Under the pieces are notes generated by a model. The model ran no database searches. It saw only the letters and a program-made list of their open reading frames with translations, and had not been told where the DNA came from. A stretch of DNA of 64,000 nucleotides. It comes from an uncultured Microscilla sp. Lineage in GTDB: Bacteria; Bacteroidota; Bacteroidia; Cytophagales; Microscillaceae. Of the stretch, positions 35,145-43,630 are shown piece by piece. A program made the translations under genes and the position numbers. The stretch's first letter is position 1, and each line of letters begins with the position of its first letter. The DNA is taken from contig NZ_CANLRP010000011.1 of the NCBI RefSeq assembly GCF_947493425.1, positions 26,838 to 90,837 on the forward strand, in the 5' to 3' direction.

Positions 35145-38096
35145 CTAAATATACTTACTGATCAAGTCTTTATATTTCTGTTCGTTACTATTATACAGCG
35201 CTTTTTCAAGTTCTAGTTTCCAATTGTATAGCGAGCTGTTCTTCTGAAAAACCATTCCTTTTAGTACCGCTTTTACTTTAGATAGTTGGTATACTTCGTA
35301 TTGGGTCAATACCTGAAGCCAGGGTTTCAGGTATTGTTGGTCTTCTTGGTTGAGTAATACCCCCATTGATTGTTTTCTTTTTTTTAGGTGCTCATCTACA
35401 GTAGGTGGAGCCACTACAACGTTACTGCTTTTGCCTGGTGGTCCTAGTGGTATGGTAAACCAAAAAGTACTGCCTAGATTCATAGACGAGTTTACTCCTA
35501 TAGTGCCGCCATGAGCCTCTACTGCCAATTTACAAAAAGTAAGCCCAATACCCGTAGAATACCATTGTTGACCTTGTGGGGTAGACTGTACCTGATAAAA
35601 CCTGTCAAATACTTTACCCACATCATTTGCTGGTATACCCAAACCAGTGTCAGTGATACATACCTTGGCAAATTGTTCATCTATGCGTTCTGCCTGAACA
35701 AGTATGTCACTATTAGAGGTAGAGTATTTGATGGCATTACTCAACAAATTTACTAGCACCCGTGTTATCAACTCTTTGTCGGCAAGCAAGTTGATAGGGC
35801 TGGTTTTTTCAATAATCTTCAGGTTTTTAGTATGAGCCAACCATTCTACTTGTTGCCTGGCATCGGCTACCAACGCAGATACTTTCTCAGATTCCTTTTT
35901 GGGTTGCAGTTCGGCTTCTTCCAGTTTTTGAGTATCCAGCATATTGATAATTAAGTGCAGCATTTGCAGTCCCGACTGGTGAATATTGTACTGAATAGAC
36001 TCTTTGGCAAACCCTTCTGACAAGCCTATGATATTATTCAAAGGGTTTTTAAGGTCGTGGGCAATCATATTTGCCATCTGTTGTTTAAACTTCCCCAACT
36101 CTTCTAAAGCCCGGTTTTTTTCGTCCATTTGCTCGTGTATATTCGCGTTTTCAACGGCAATGGCTACATAAGTCGATAGGTTACGCAATAAGTTGAAATG
36201 GTGAGGAGAATAGGCCTGTTTTTGGTCACTGTGTACTACAATCATACCTACTATTTTACCCTTGATGAGCAATGGCATATATATGGCAGACTGTGGTAAA
36301 TGGGTAAGAGAAGTAGTTGCAAGGTATGCTTCAGAGTCAAAATCCTGGATATAGTGAAAAGCATCGATACTGATGTCATTTATTAATATGGGGCGTTGAT
36401 GTTGGATACACCATACGGCAAACTGGTTAGTGTTGGACATTTCTATAGGGTAAGCATGTGCTGTAGAGCCTCCTTTTACCACCAAGCGATACTCAAGGGT
36501 TTGTGGGTGAGCAGTATACAAACCAATGCCAAAGTTGGTAACCTCCATAAACTGCCTGACATGGGCATATACTGTGTCCAGTACTTTGGGCAAATCTAAT
36601 ATAGACGTAATTTCTTGCCCAGCTACATTGAGTATTTTAATGCTTTGATAAGCTTTTTCGAGTTGTAAGTGCTGGTTACTTAATTCTTTCTGTTGCTTTT
36701 TGATTTCATCGCGTTGTTTCTCTACCACTTCTAGGGTAGCGCGGAGCGATTCATTGATCGATAAAATTTCTTCGTTTGCCCGAAGTGTGTTTTCATTTGA
36801 TTTGGTGAGTTTCTGATTGCTTTTTTGTTTTGCCAAAAATAATATCAGTAAAAAGAACGATACCACCAATACCGCCACCAGCGCTACCAAGTTGAGCATA
36901 CTTTGCTGTGTTTTTATTTTTACCTTCAGTGTAAGTTGCTGCTTCTCCTGTGCCAGCTGCAACGAGTCTTTTTCGTGTTGAAATTTAAGGCGGGCTTTTT
37001 CAAAAGTAAAATCTTTGAGTACCTGCTCATCCTTTAGGCTGTCTGACAATTGTTTAAACAATACTTGTTGCTGGAAAGCTGCCTTGTAATTACCCAAGTG
37101 ATAGTACACATCTGTCAATGCTTTGACCCCTTCCTGGAGTATTGAAGGGGTTTCTGACTTTTGAGCAATGTTTATTCCTTCTTGTAAATACTGAAGTGCC
37201 ATTGACTGATTGCCCAATAAGTGGTGGGTTTTACCCAACGAAATTAAAGTTTCTCCACGGCGTGCCTGAGCACCTAGTTGTTGGCGTATGTGTAGTGCCT
37301 GGTTAAAGTAATACAAAGCCTGCGATTGTTTTTTTTGGGCAAGGTATACCTCACCCATTTTCTGGAGGTTAAACGCCATCAGTATTTTGTTGCGGGTGGT
37401 GGTAGTGATGTTTAAGGCTTTTTGTAAGAAAACAATTGCTTGCTTATAATGAGTTTGTTGATAGTAAATATCACCTATATTGCTGTAGCCCAGTGCGGTG
37501 AGCCTTTTGCTTCCAATAGTTTTGGCAATGTTTAATACCTTGTGATAGTAGACTAATGCTTCGTTATAAGTACTTTGGCTCTTGAGCACCAAACCTATAT
37601 TATTGTATCTGATGGCAATCCCTCTTTGATTGTTCAATTGCTCATCTATTGTCAATGCTTTAAAAAAGAACTCCAGAGCTTTGTGAAAGTCGCCCTTAAA
37701 CTTATAACATAGCCCCAGCCCACTGTAGGCATTGGCAGTGCCTTTGGGGTAATGAGCCGACTGTGACACCTTGATGACCCGGTCAAACAACTCAATGGCT
37801 TTGGTGTAGCCGTCTGTCATAAAAGTAGCCCAACCTATATTATAGTAAGCATCGGCAATGCCTGTAGGGTAATTGATTTTTTTTGCAATATTGATTGCCT
37901 TATTGGCATAAATAGCGGTGTAGGTAGAGTCGGAAGATTTGTATTGTTCGGCAATTTTATTGTAAATATCGACTGTTTTCTTAGCTGTTACGGGGAGGGT
38001 GAGTAACTGCTGCAGGGAGTCTATCGCCGCTTTATCTTGAGTGTAGGCATAACTTGCCCCTAGCAAGATGCATACGCATAGCATTATTTTTTTCAT
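35145..38096 (-). CDS. TPR-GAF hybrid sensor histidine kinase
   Basis: The product is 983 aa: signal peptide (ending GASYAYTQ), about eight TPRs (residues 50-350; for example GIADAYYNIGWATFMTDGY), a membrane segment (LVALVAVLVVSFFLLILFLA, about 398-418) and a coiled coil. A GAF domain follows (about 490-650; FGIGLYTAHPQTLEYRLVV). The HisKA phospho-acceptor is in MIAHDLKNPLNN (His about 679), and the ATPase domain has LVNLLSNAIKYS, DTGLGIP and GIGLTFCKLAVEAHGG. A tail of about 85 residues after the kinase is unassigned. The gene lies divergent to a SpoIIE-type phosphatase. No response regulator is adjacent. Confidence 0.93.
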   Translation of the reverse strand: MKKIMLCVCILLGASYAYTQDKAAIDSLQQLLTLPVTAKKTVDIYNKIAEQYKSSDSTYTAIYANKAINIAKKINYPTGIADAYYNIGWATFMTDGYTKAIELFDRVIKVSQSAHYPKGTANAYSGLGLCYKFKGDFHKALEFFFKALTIDEQLNNQRGIAIRYNNIGLVLKSQSTYNEALVYYHKVLNIAKTIGSKRLTALGYSNIGDIYYQQTHYKQAIVFLQKALNITTTTRNKILMAFNLQKMGEVYLAQKKQSQALYYFNQALHIRQQLGAQARRGETLISLGKTHHLLGNQSMALQYLQEGINIAQKSETPSILQEGVKALTDVYYHLGNYKAAFQQQVLFKQLSDSLKDEQVLKDFTFEKARLKFQHEKDSLQLAQEKQQLTLKVKIKTQQSMLNLVALVAVLVVSFFLLILFLAKQKSNQKLTKSNENTLRANEEILSINESLRATLEVVEKQRDEIKKQQKELSNQHLQLEKAYQSIKILNVAGQEITSILDLPKVLDTVYAHVRQFMEVTNFGIGLYTAHPQTLEYRLVVKGGSTAHAYPIEMSNTNQFAVWCIQHQRPILINDISIDAFHYIQDFDSEAYLATTSLTHLPQSAIYMPLLIKGKIVGMIVVHSDQKQAYSPHHFNLLRNLSTYVAIAVENANIHEQMDEKNRALEELGKFKQQMANMIAHDLKNPLNNIIGLSEGFAKESIQYNIHQSGLQMLHLIINMLDTQKLEEAELQPKKESEKVSALVADARQQVEWLAHTKNLKIIEKTSPINLLADKELITRVLVNLLSNAIKYSTSNSDILVQAERIDEQFAKVCITDTGLGIPANDVGKVFDRFYQVQSTPQGQQWYSTGIGLTFCKLAVEAHGGTIGVNSSMNLGSTFWFTIPLGPPGKSSNVVVAPPTVDEHLKKRKQSMGVLLNQEDQQYLKPWLQVLTQYEVYQLSKVKAVLKGMVFQKNSSLYNWKLELEKALYNSNEQKYKDLISKYI

Positions 38097-38418
38097 TTTG
38101 ATGTTTGTGGTTAGTCTTGTGGTAACTAATGAAGAATAAATTGTGTCTTAGGTCTTATTTGTACAAAACTAATCAACAAGCCCTTTAAGGGAGGTTTTTC
38201 CTCGTGTCAAATATTACATGAGTTATGTTCTAGTCAAAGAAAATCAAAGTTGTCCAATAGGAAATAGGAGGAGAGGATTTATAGGGTTAATTCTAAAAAA
38301 AACATTCCTTGGTTTTGGGCTGGTTTTTGGGTTTGAAGTGGAGTCATTTTTGTGCACCACAGCTTACACAATACAGCCATCCCCAATCGGTTTTTAGGTA
38401 ATAAACCAAACAGCACAA
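38097..38418. other. divergent promoter region of kinase and phosphatase
   Basis: About 320 bases. I see no gene or strong repeat; it should hold both promoters. Confidence 0.4.
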
Positions 38419-39231
38419 ATGGAAAATACACATATAACTAAAAACACCCAAACCCAAAAAGACATACTCAAAATTAACCAATATGAGGGGTGGGCAAAAC
38501 GGGCACAGGAGGTAGTATTTAAAATGCATCGTGAAAATTTACAAGAAATGTTGCCAGCATCTTTTATTTTTGAATTACCCAGACTCAATGCTTCCGGAGA
38601 TTTTTATTATGTACAGGTATTGCCCAAAAACAGAATTTTGATCATTGTAGGAGACGCCCCTGGTTATGGTATTATGGGAGCATTTTTGCATTTGGTGGTT
38701 GATCGTTTGGTAACTGAATGCTTGCATCAGGATGAAATACACGCACCAAACGAAATTTTGAAACAGCTCAATACTAAACTCAACAACGATTTGAACGCTA
38801 TAGTACCACTGGAAGAAAAAGCACAGATCAAGATGTCAGTATGTGTTATAGATGAAATGGAGCGCACCCTTACTTTTGCTGGCGCCAAACAACGCATAGC
38901 TTATGTGCAAAAAGGAGAGATTAAAGAAACCAGGGGGAGCATGTATGCGGTAGGTACCCAAATGTTTGCCGAAAAAGAAGCTCCCGAACAAACTATAGAC
39001 CTAGAGTTAGGTACTACCCATGTCTATTTATTTACAGATGGCTTTCAAGATCAGTTTGGCGGAAGCGAAGGAAAGCGTTTTATGCGCAAACAATTGCGAG
39101 ATTTGTTTTTACAAGTACATCAAGAACACATTCCTACTCAAAAACAACAAATAAAAGAGGCGTTTAACCACTGGAAAGGCAACGAAAATCAAGTAGACGA
39201 TGTATTAGTATTGGGATTTAAGCTTGATTAG
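38419..39231 (+). CDS. SpoIIE/PP2C-family serine phosphatase
   Basis: The product is 270 aa. The catalytic domain spans most of it: ASGDFYYVQVL (metal Asp), VGDAPGYGIMGAFL (where the usual GHG is GYG), LFTDGFQDQFGG and DDVLVLGF. These aspartates bind Mn or Mg for dephosphorylation of Ser/Thr. SpoIIE-type phosphatases often oppose anti-sigma kinases in partner-switching; no STAS protein is next to it. It is divergent from the TPR-GAF kinase, so a joint pathway is plausible. Confidence 0.88.
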   Translation: MENTHITKNTQTQKDILKINQYEGWAKRAQEVVFKMHRENLQEMLPASFIFELPRLNASGDFYYVQVLPKNRILIIVGDAPGYGIMGAFLHLVVDRLVTECLHQDEIHAPNEILKQLNTKLNNDLNAIVPLEEKAQIKMSVCVIDEMERTLTFAGAKQRIAYVQKGEIKETRGSMYAVGTQMFAEKEAPEQTIDLELGTTHVYLFTDGFQDQFGGSEGKRFMRKQLRDLFLQVHQEHIPTQKQQIKEAFNHWKGNENQVDDVLVLGFKLD

Positions 39232-39695
39232 CATTGATTAAATAAGTTCCCAAAGCAAGGGTGACTTAGGAATACCTGTTGGTGGGTTATTTTACACTGA
39301 TTTTTTGCAGTGATTAGTACAATTTTTGTTATTTAATACACCTTATTGTCATTTTTTTGAAATACATTCTTAAGAGTTATAAAAAAATAGCCCAAATGAT
39401 AGTGATTTAGCTTTGTTTAAAGCGTTCGTTTGTGGTACATTTTCCGCTCATTTAAGCCCTCAAGCAGCTAACAAGTGCCTTATCCTCTAAGTAAATGTAT
39501 TATTATTTTGGATGAGTTTTGGTGGTTGATGCATTTTAAAAATCACGCATTGTTCGCTTTTTGAAGATTGCCAAAGAATAAAATTTATCAAAACCACAGA
39601 ACGAAGTCTAAGCTCAATGAAGTTAATCTCTACTTTACTTAGAAGCTAGAGTACTGTACTGGATTTTAAATTATCTTTAATACATTTTTGGTTAG
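39232..39695. other. AT-rich gap
   Basis: About 460 bases without a supported gene. A lone GACTTAGGAATACC near 39264 recalls the MITE end but has no partner. Confidence 0.4.
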
Positions 39696-40160
39696 ATGAA
39701 AATTTCTATAAAACTTGGGCTCACCTTATTGGTGGTGTCAGGTATTTTTAACATCAGTGCTTACTTGTATACTGTCTCTCCCGATAAAAGCAAGGCACTT
39801 GTACGCAAATGGAAATATGTAATGATAAAAGTGCCTTCTGTACGTGAAATGCTGGAGCATGTCTCTTACGAAGAGCGCGAAAAAATCATTAACCAATACG
39901 CTAAAGCCCTGAAAGGTGCTTACCTTAAATTTAACGCTGATAATACCTTTGAGATTAGAAAAACCCCTAAAGCGACTCCAACTAAAGGTACCTGGCGTTT
40001 TGATAAAGATGATAATAATAAGCTATATATGAAACAAGCCCACGAAACCAAAGAACAGGCAACTTATATACAAAAGCTCAACCGGAAACAATTGGTTATA
40101 ACCAATGGAAAAAACAGCGAAGCAGAGCTTGTACAAATATATTTAGAGCCTTTCGAGTAA
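39696..40160 (+). CDS. secreted lipocalin-like hypothetical protein
   Basis: The product is 154 aa with an N-terminal signal or anchor (ISIKLGLTLLVVSGIFNISA). After WKYVMIKVPSVREML the pattern YLKFNADNTFEIRKTPKA followed by GTWRFDKDDNNKLYMK is that of small lipocalin-like Bacteroidota proteins (a KW..xxD..F..d.tf...GtW pattern). No ligand can be named. Confidence 0.6.
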   Translation: MKISIKLGLTLLVVSGIFNISAYLYTVSPDKSKALVRKWKYVMIKVPSVREMLEHVSYEEREKIINQYAKALKGAYLKFNADNTFEIRKTPKATPTKGTWRFDKDDNNKLYMKQAHETKEQATYIQKLNRKQLVITNGKNSEAELVQIYLEPFE

Positions 40161-40180
40161 TTTTGTAGAAAAAAACTGGA

Positions 40181-40213
40181 CAAACCTCAAAAGATACTTT
40201 CTTTTGGGGTTTG
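40181..40213 (+). terminator. terminator after lipocalin-like gene
   Basis: A 13-bp stem, CAAACCTCAAAAG with CTTTTGGGGTTTG (one G-T pair), 20 bases after the stop codon. Confidence 0.6.
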
Positions 40214-40296
40214 TTAACTTAAGCCCTGTGCTTATGGCAACCAATAAGAGTCGTTGAACACAAGTGCGGCCAAAGGTATAGTTATTAATATTTAAT

Positions 40297-40399
40297 ATGT
40301 ACCAAGACAAAATTAAATACACCTAATATGCAAGTATAACTATCATATTATGAGAGAGTTATACTTGCTTGTAGCTTATAGCTAATTGCTTGCTGCTAC
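40297..40399 (-). repeat. about 100-bp repeat, inverted copy before the recombinase
   Basis: Reverse complement of the tandem units at 57530-57729. The core is a palindrome CAAGTATAACT...AGTTATACTTG. It ends 14 bases before the recombinase start codon, so it may contain the promoter or a recombinase site (inference). Confidence 0.75.
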
Positions 40400-40413
40400 T
40401 TAATCAGTTACTT

Positions 40414-41616
40414 ATGAGCAAAATTGAAAAACATCAACCCTCTGGCGAATTATCACCTGCTGTTCAAGGGGAGCAACCAAATGCCATTGTATATCAAAAG
40501 TCAGAACTCATAAAGCTGTATGTGGGATCATTCAAGAAATTTGGCAATTCGCAAAAAAATTACCGTACTTACGCTTTGCAATACATAGACTATTTGTTGG
40601 AGCAAGCACTTACCATTAGTGAGGCAAGTTTTGATAATTTTATAGCCCATCGTGGAGCCAGCGCATCCTATGTGTCCTATTTGCGTAAGTTTCTCAAATA
40701 TTGTAAAGCGCAAAATATCAGTTTAGTGCGCCCCGATAGCCCCAAAATTGCACCTGCTGCCAATGAGCTTATTCTTGCGTTTATAGCCAACAACCATTGG
40801 ATAAACGACCGCAGCAAAAATACTTACATCAATGGCTTGAATCAGTACTTTGGTTTTTTGGGCGACAACAACTGGCAAATGATTGATGCGCGCAATGTAG
40901 CAGCTTTTCGCGATTACCTCAAAGACAATAAAGAGTTGAGCGCTTTTACCATCAACAATTACCTTTCAGCAATTAAAGAACTGGTGAAGTTTTGCCTGAA
41001 AAACTACCAAATGGCCGATGGGCAAGTAAAAGCCCTCAACGAGGTAAAAGAAGTGAAAACGCTGAAAACCAACACCAAAAAGTATTATAAAAATGCCTTG
41101 CCCCCTGATGTGCTTAAACGCCTTATTGCCGGTGAAGACACCCGTTGGGCAGCTTATTGGGGCATTATGGGGTATTGTGGCTTGCGGGTAAAAGAGTTGC
41201 AGGCGCTTAAGTGGGCTGATGTAGATTTTGATCTGGACACGCTCAAGGTATTGGGCAAAGGACAAAATACTAAAGAAGAGGTAAAGCTATTTAGTAAAGC
41301 CAAGGCATTGCTGAAGGGCTTTTTGGGTGAAGTCAAAGAAACAGTACAAGGTAGCTTGCCCAAAAACTTTGAAATATGCCCCTATAGTTACCCTACTTTG
41401 TACAATCATTTTAAAGCGAGTCTCAAAGCTATAGGAGTTGATGAAACCAAGTATAGTTTGCACTCATTGCGGCATACCTGTGGGCAACAAATGCTCGAAA
41501 GTGGCAACCCCCTTGAGTTTGTACAACGTCAGTTGCGACACGCCAGCGCTGACACTACTGCAGTATATGTCAATAAAAAACTGGATGAAATGTTCTTGAA
41601 AAATGTGCAAGAGTAG
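40414..41616 (+). CDS. tyrosine recombinase (phage integrase family)
   Basis: The product is 400 aa from the ATG at 40414; a TTG lies eight codons upstream. Two N-terminal SAM-like core-binding regions (about residues 20-200) precede the catalytic domain. All catalytic residues are visible: Arg in GYCGLRVKEL, Lys in VLGKGQNTKEEV, His/Arg in HSLRHTCGQQML, His in RQLRHASADTTA and Tyr in AVYVNKKL. It is longer than XerC/XerD, and no phage or conjugation genes are nearby, so it may be a lone recombinase acting on repeats or an integron-like or DNA inversion enzyme. Confidence 0.9.
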   Translation: MSKIEKHQPSGELSPAVQGEQPNAIVYQKSELIKLYVGSFKKFGNSQKNYRTYALQYIDYLLEQALTISEASFDNFIAHRGASASYVSYLRKFLKYCKAQNISLVRPDSPKIAPAANELILAFIANNHWINDRSKNTYINGLNQYFGFLGDNNWQMIDARNVAAFRDYLKDNKELSAFTINNYLSAIKELVKFCLKNYQMADGQVKALNEVKEVKTLKTNTKKYYKNALPPDVLKRLIAGEDTRWAAYWGIMGYCGLRVKELQALKWADVDFDLDTLKVLGKGQNTKEEVKLFSKAKALLKGFLGEVKETVQGSLPKNFEICPYSYPTLYNHFKASLKAIGVDETKYSLHSLRHTCGQQMLESGNPLEFVQRQLRHASADTTAVYVNKKLDEMFLKNVQE

Positions 41617-41635
41617 CAATAGCCTAAACAATGAT

Positions 41636-41665
41636 AATGTTTGCTTAAAAAGCATAGCAAACATT
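41636..41665. terminator. hairpin between convergent genes
   Basis: AATGTTTGC (41636-41644) pairs perfectly with GCAAACATT (41657-41665), loop 12. The T-run is short, so termination is plausible rather than certain. Confidence 0.5.
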
Positions 41666-41743
41666 CTAGAAAAGCCACCAACAAATAAAAAGAGTGATGA
41701 CTACGGCAATGAGTGCCCATATATCTTTGTGTAGTTTTTTCAT
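41666..41743 (-). CDS. tiny single-pass membrane peptide (25 aa)
   Basis: ATG at 41743, stop at 41666: a basic start (MKKLHKDIW) followed by a hydrophobic helix ALIAVVITLFICWWLF ending at the stop. The arrangement of a few charged residues then a transmembrane helix is typical of small membrane peptides. It is on the same strand as, and 42 bases after, the phosphatase gene. Support is the composition only; homologues need checking. Confidence 0.45.
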   Translation of the reverse strand: MKKLHKDIWALIAVVITLFICWWLF

Positions 41744-41784
41744 AGCAACAAATATACACATTAGCTCATTGCTTTGGTAGCGAC

Positions 41785-42810
41785 TTATTGCCTTTGAGGC
41801 AAATGATTTAGTTCAAGTTGTTGGGCAAGTTGTATGACCTTATTAGGCGTATCTAATGCTTTGCTCACATCGTTTAAGGACAAATTGCCTGCCCTGGCTT
41901 TAAAAATAAAAGTACGGTAAGGTAACTTGCTTGCTTCTTGGTTAAAATTTGCCCCATGCTTTTGCTGCATATCACTGGTTGCTTGTTCCAGGTGGCTTTT
42001 CAACAACGGCAGCAGTTGTTTTACTTGCTCAACCCATCTCTGAATGTTTTTGATAAACGTTACCACTTCTATTTCTTGTTTGTAAGCAAGCTTGTCTAGC
42101 TGTTTTTGTATTTGGGCAAAAGTCATGCTTTCCCATTTTTTGGCTTGTAACACGGGTATTTGCCAGGCGTTTTGGGCTACCTTCCAATAATCTTTGGCAG
42201 CTTTTACCTGATGTATTTTAAAGCCAGGCAACTCTATAGCAGTGAGCTTACCCCCATGGCAAGCCCCCGTATCAATGCCATAAGTATGTTTATATACTCT
42301 TGGGGTATCGCCCACTACATGGTGCCCATAAATGATAGGTTTATGCCCTTGATAATAGTCAACCCAATGGGTGCCTTCTGGGTATTTTTTCTCTAAATGT
42401 CGTGAACCCGACGTGGTACCAGCCAGCACATCTTCTTTTTGAGCTTCGAGGTTTTTATCGTGTTCAAAAAAGGCATGCACAATAATGGCGTCTTTGGTTT
42501 CGTGGTAATACTTCAATGAACCCAACCACTCTCTAAACTGAGCGTACTCCTCGCCAAACTGTACTTTTACTATTTCCTGCGAATAGCTCAAAATGCCATT
42601 CAAATGTTTACGCTCATGGTTACCCATCAACACCAACGCATTAGGGCGGTTTTTGAAGTAATGATATACTTCCAGAGATTTTAGCCCCCGATCTACTATA
42701 TCTCCCAATGATACTACCAAGTCTTGATCTGTTACCTGCATTTGGTCAAGCAACACCATCAGCTCATCATAACAACCATGAATGTCTCCTATTACATAAG
42801 TCTTTGGCAT
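41785..42810 (-). CDS. PPP-type metallophosphatase (Ser/Thr phosphatase or ApaH-like)
   Basis: The product is 341 aa from the ATG at 42810 (MPKTYVIGDIHGCYDEL); the frame extends upstream into the macro-domain gene from a TTG. Metal-binding motifs: GDIHGCYD (9-16), GDIVDRG (about 40), GNHERK (about 68), H in IVHAFFEHD and YGHHVVG. The N-terminal 210 residues are the catalytic fold and the rest is a helical extension of unknown role. It follows the macro-domain gene by 25 bases, so they form one operon; substrates could be protein phosphates or Ap4A. Confidence 0.88.
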   Translation of the reverse strand: MPKTYVIGDIHGCYDELMVLLDQMQVTDQDLVVSLGDIVDRGLKSLEVYHYFKNRPNALVLMGNHERKHLNGILSYSQEIVKVQFGEEYAQFREWLGSLKYYHETKDAIIVHAFFEHDKNLEAQKEDVLAGTTSGSRHLEKKYPEGTHWVDYYQGHKPIIYGHHVVGDTPRVYKHTYGIDTGACHGGKLTAIELPGFKIHQVKAAKDYWKVAQNAWQIPVLQAKKWESMTFAQIQKQLDKLAYKQEIEVVTFIKNIQRWVEQVKQLLPLLKSHLEQATSDMQQKHGANFNQEASKLPYRTFIFKARAGNLSLNDVSKALDTPNKVIQLAQQLELNHLPQRQ

Positions 42811-42835
42811 GTTTTCTATTTTAAAAGCTGTTTGG

Positions 42836-43447
42836 TTATTCAAAAAAATCGCCCCCAAAGCCTACATCCCTTTGACGCTGAGTAGCATAGTTCCAATTAA
42901 TTTTTTTTGGAGGATTATAAAAATTATGGTAAGCCAGTGCCATTTGCCGGGCAGCCTCATTGGGGGCTAATCCGCCAGTAGCTGTACCCAGCCCAGGGCA
43001 AGCCACTGTATTGATCTTGTCTTTGCCCGATGATTCATTGTGTTGGGTTATTGCCAGCAACATAGCAAACATTGCTTTGTATACATTGTCGGTACGGGTG
43101 ATTCTGAGCGGCACCCGCATAGTAGGAGTATGTGCCAGGTAAGGGTGTTTGTAATGATGGGTTTTGATAATGAAAGAAGTACCCACGGGTTGTTCGCCTC
43201 TATAGCCTTTAACGATGCGTTCTTGTACCCTATACTGTAAATCTGCCCCAAAAAAGTTGGTAATGGCAAGGTCTACCCCTCCATCCATCAAGCCAAACGA
43301 GTTGGCAGCACTCACCATGCAATCAAATTCAGGCAATTGTTCAAAAAAACCTTGTACTACGTCTACTTTAGGGTAGTCGTCTTTAAATGCGGCTCTAAAA
43401 GCATTGCATAAATCCTCTTTAGGATCTACCAAAATTAATTTTTCCAT
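42836..43447 (-). CDS. macro domain protein
   Basis: The product is 203 aa from the ATG at 43447 (MEKLILVDPKEDL); an ATG at 43498 would add 17 residues. Macro-domain features: VDVVQGFFEQL, VSAANSFGLMDGGVDLAI (ADP-ribose-binding loop) and VACPGLGTATGGL. Macro domains bind or hydrolyse ADP-ribose and derivatives in the cytoplasm. It is the first gene of a pair with the PPP-type phosphatase, so the two may process ADP-ribosylated or nucleotide substrates together. Confidence 0.85.
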   Translation of the reverse strand: MEKLILVDPKEDLCNAFRAAFKDDYPKVDVVQGFFEQLPEFDCMVSAANSFGLMDGGVDLAITNFFGADLQYRVQERIVKGYRGEQPVGTSFIIKTHHYKHPYLAHTPTMRVPLRITRTDNVYKAMFAMLLAITQHNESSGKDKINTVACPGLGTATGGLAPNEAARQMALAYHNFYNPPKKINWNYATQRQRDVGFGGDFFE

Positions 43448-43533
43448 TTGTTTAACTTTTACGATTGAATAGTCAAATAACTTCTTTAATATACTCATTT
43501 ATTAAAGCATTTGCAGGCGCATAGTGCATAAAA

Positions 43534-43566
43534 AAAGCACCGCAAAAGCGGTGCTTTAATTTTTTA
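43534..43566. terminator. terminator of the TPR gene
   Basis: AAAGCACCGC (43534-43543) pairs perfectly with GCGGTGCTTT (43548-43557), with T-run on the + side and an A-run on the other. It serves the - strand TPR gene ending at 43631. Confidence 0.85.
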
Positions 43567-43630
43567 TTAATCAGTAAAATCCGCATTGCTCAATGCTGCG
43601 CAACACTTTATTCACACTATCCAATGTTCA

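Noticed and set aside
39264..39278. Solo MITE end (TTAGGAATACC)
   Set aside because: No partner end or matching flank within 300 bases; a short chance match cannot be excluded.
40297..40399. Integron attI/attC reading of the repeat near the recombinase
   Set aside because: No gene cassettes or attC array nearby; the repeats at 57530 follow a gene on the same strand without cassette structure.
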